Source: Oscillospiraceae bacterium
Lineage (GTDB): Bacteria; Bacillota; Clostridia; Oscillospirales; Ruminococcaceae
Length of the DNA: 43,599 nt
Direction of reading: 5' to 3'
Assembly (NCBI GenBank): GCA_017483465.1
Contig: JAFUWN010000004.1
Coordinates: forward strand, 1-43,599
A program made the translations under genes and the position numbers. Positions within the stretch are counted from its first letter, which is position 1, and the number at the start of each line of letters is the position of its first letter. This document shows, in pieces, positions 43,219 through 43,599 of this stretch. The notes under the pieces were generated by a model. That model did no database searches, was not told where the DNA came from, and saw nothing but the letters and a program-made list of their open reading frames with translations.

Positions 43219-43483
43219 GTTATGTGAATCGATACTTTTTAGGCAGCTTTTGTAAGCTGCCAGCTTTGCTGTACCCTGTTGTACATGGTGCATTGCTGAT
43301 TTGTCAAGTAATTTTCGCTAAAATTTACATTATGATCCAGTGCTCCGAGGTCGGCAAGCGATGCCGTGAATACTTCAGTCTTGGACATAAAAATAACTGA
43401 CAGACGATGTACGCTGACCGTCAAGGTCGGCAGCAGTATCTTGACAACTTAATATGAAAGTAAGCGTAAAATAAAATAGCGAC
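43219..43483. other. Non-coding stretch after the transposase remnant
   Basis: A perfect 8-bp hairpin GGCAGCTT/AAGCTGCC with TTGT loop stands at 43242-43261. A 61-residue minus ORF (43239-43424) overlaps it but has no recognisable family and no clear ribosome site; I do not call it a gene. A TTGACA at 43441 lacks a well-spaced -10. Confidence 0.45.
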
Positions 43484-43512
43484 TTTCCAAGAATAAAAAT
43501 CTCGTGTATAAT
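43484..43512 (+). promoter_or_regulatory. Probable promoter for a gene beyond the right edge
   Basis: TATAAT at 43507-43512 with a weak -35 (TTTCCA, 43484-43489) 17 bases upstream. Confidence 0.5.
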
Positions 43513-43520
43513 AAAGGCTA

Positions 43521-43599
43521 AGCAGCTCCATAGAGCAGATGAGAAAATGCAATTTAGTCTATGGAGTAAGCTGGAGTAAATGAGACACGGGAGGAAAAG
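43521..43599 (+). promoter_or_regulatory. Structured leader and ribosome site at the right edge
   Basis: CTCCATAGA (43526-43534) pairs perfectly with TCTATGGAG (43558-43566), and AGC/GCT extend the stem across a bulge. GGGAGG (43589-43594) follows, so a gene should start just past the window. The stem does not cover the ribosome site. Confidence 0.6.

Noticed and set aside
43239-43424. 61-residue minus-strand ORF
   Set aside because: No recognisable family or ribosome site, and its end overlaps a hairpin; left uncalled.

Overview
The window looks like a chromosomal piece of a gut or rumen Ruminococcus-type Firmicute (Oscillospiraceae). The support is type I dockerin modules on secreted leucine-rich-repeat proteins, long Thr/Ser-rich linkers, a sortase-type wall anchor, a secreted clostripain-like protease, an ECF vitamin transporter module, and TTGACA-N17-TATAAT promoters with strong AGGAGG ribosome sites. 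This is inference from gene content; no rRNA, tRNA or CRISPR array was seen.

Bases 1-10.7 kb: the tail of a Thr-repeat wall-anchored protein, a clostripain (C11) protease, a DUF2079 membrane protein, a small membrane protein, ThrH, and a compressed operon of overlapping genes (MmcQ/YjbR, zinc macro-domain ADP-ribose hydrolase, unknown, thymidylate kinase-like, unknown) that meets a DUF1624 membrane acyltransferase tail to tail.

Bases 10.8-14.8 kb hold what I consider the most novel part: a Ro60/Rsr (TROVE plus vWA) gene behind a structured leader, followed at once by three RNA units that share nested stems and the same motifs (TGAWGCAG, AGTTACTTCTA and ATTCTCA). I read these as bacterial Y-like RNAs. 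The third ends in an intrinsic terminator. Directly after it come a stand-alone bacterial EndoU-type ribonuclease and an unknown 303-residue protein. Ro60, tandem Y-like RNAs and an EndoU nuclease together suggest an RNA-processing or RNA-conflict system.

Bases 14.8-22.2 kb: an ECF transporter T subunit with a fused double ATPase (no S component nearby), then an ECF sigma factor, a transmembrane anti-sigma-like protein with a Thr-rich extracellular part, and two tandem secreted LRR-dockerin proteins whose 3' ends are nearly identical.

Bases 22.2-43.2 kb form an island bordered on both sides by decayed mobile DNA. On the left are a conjugative-element helicase fragment, a serine recombinase lacking its catalytic domain and an ISAs1 remnant. 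On the right are a broken TnpB, an hsdM remnant and an IS4-type transposase remnant. Between them are two convergent operons. The plus-strand one encodes three TasA/camelysin-like secreted proteins and a SipW-type signal peptidase. The minus-strand one encodes a second SipW-type peptidase, a large TasA-like protein, a PPYTG-anchored protein, a class B sortase and a 2994-residue surface protein with about eight SpaA/prealbumin-like repeats. They look like one dedicated export and assembly system for a surface fibre or adhesin. The last 380 bases are non-coding apart from a doubtful short ORF, and end in a structured leader and a ribosome site for a gene beyond the window.
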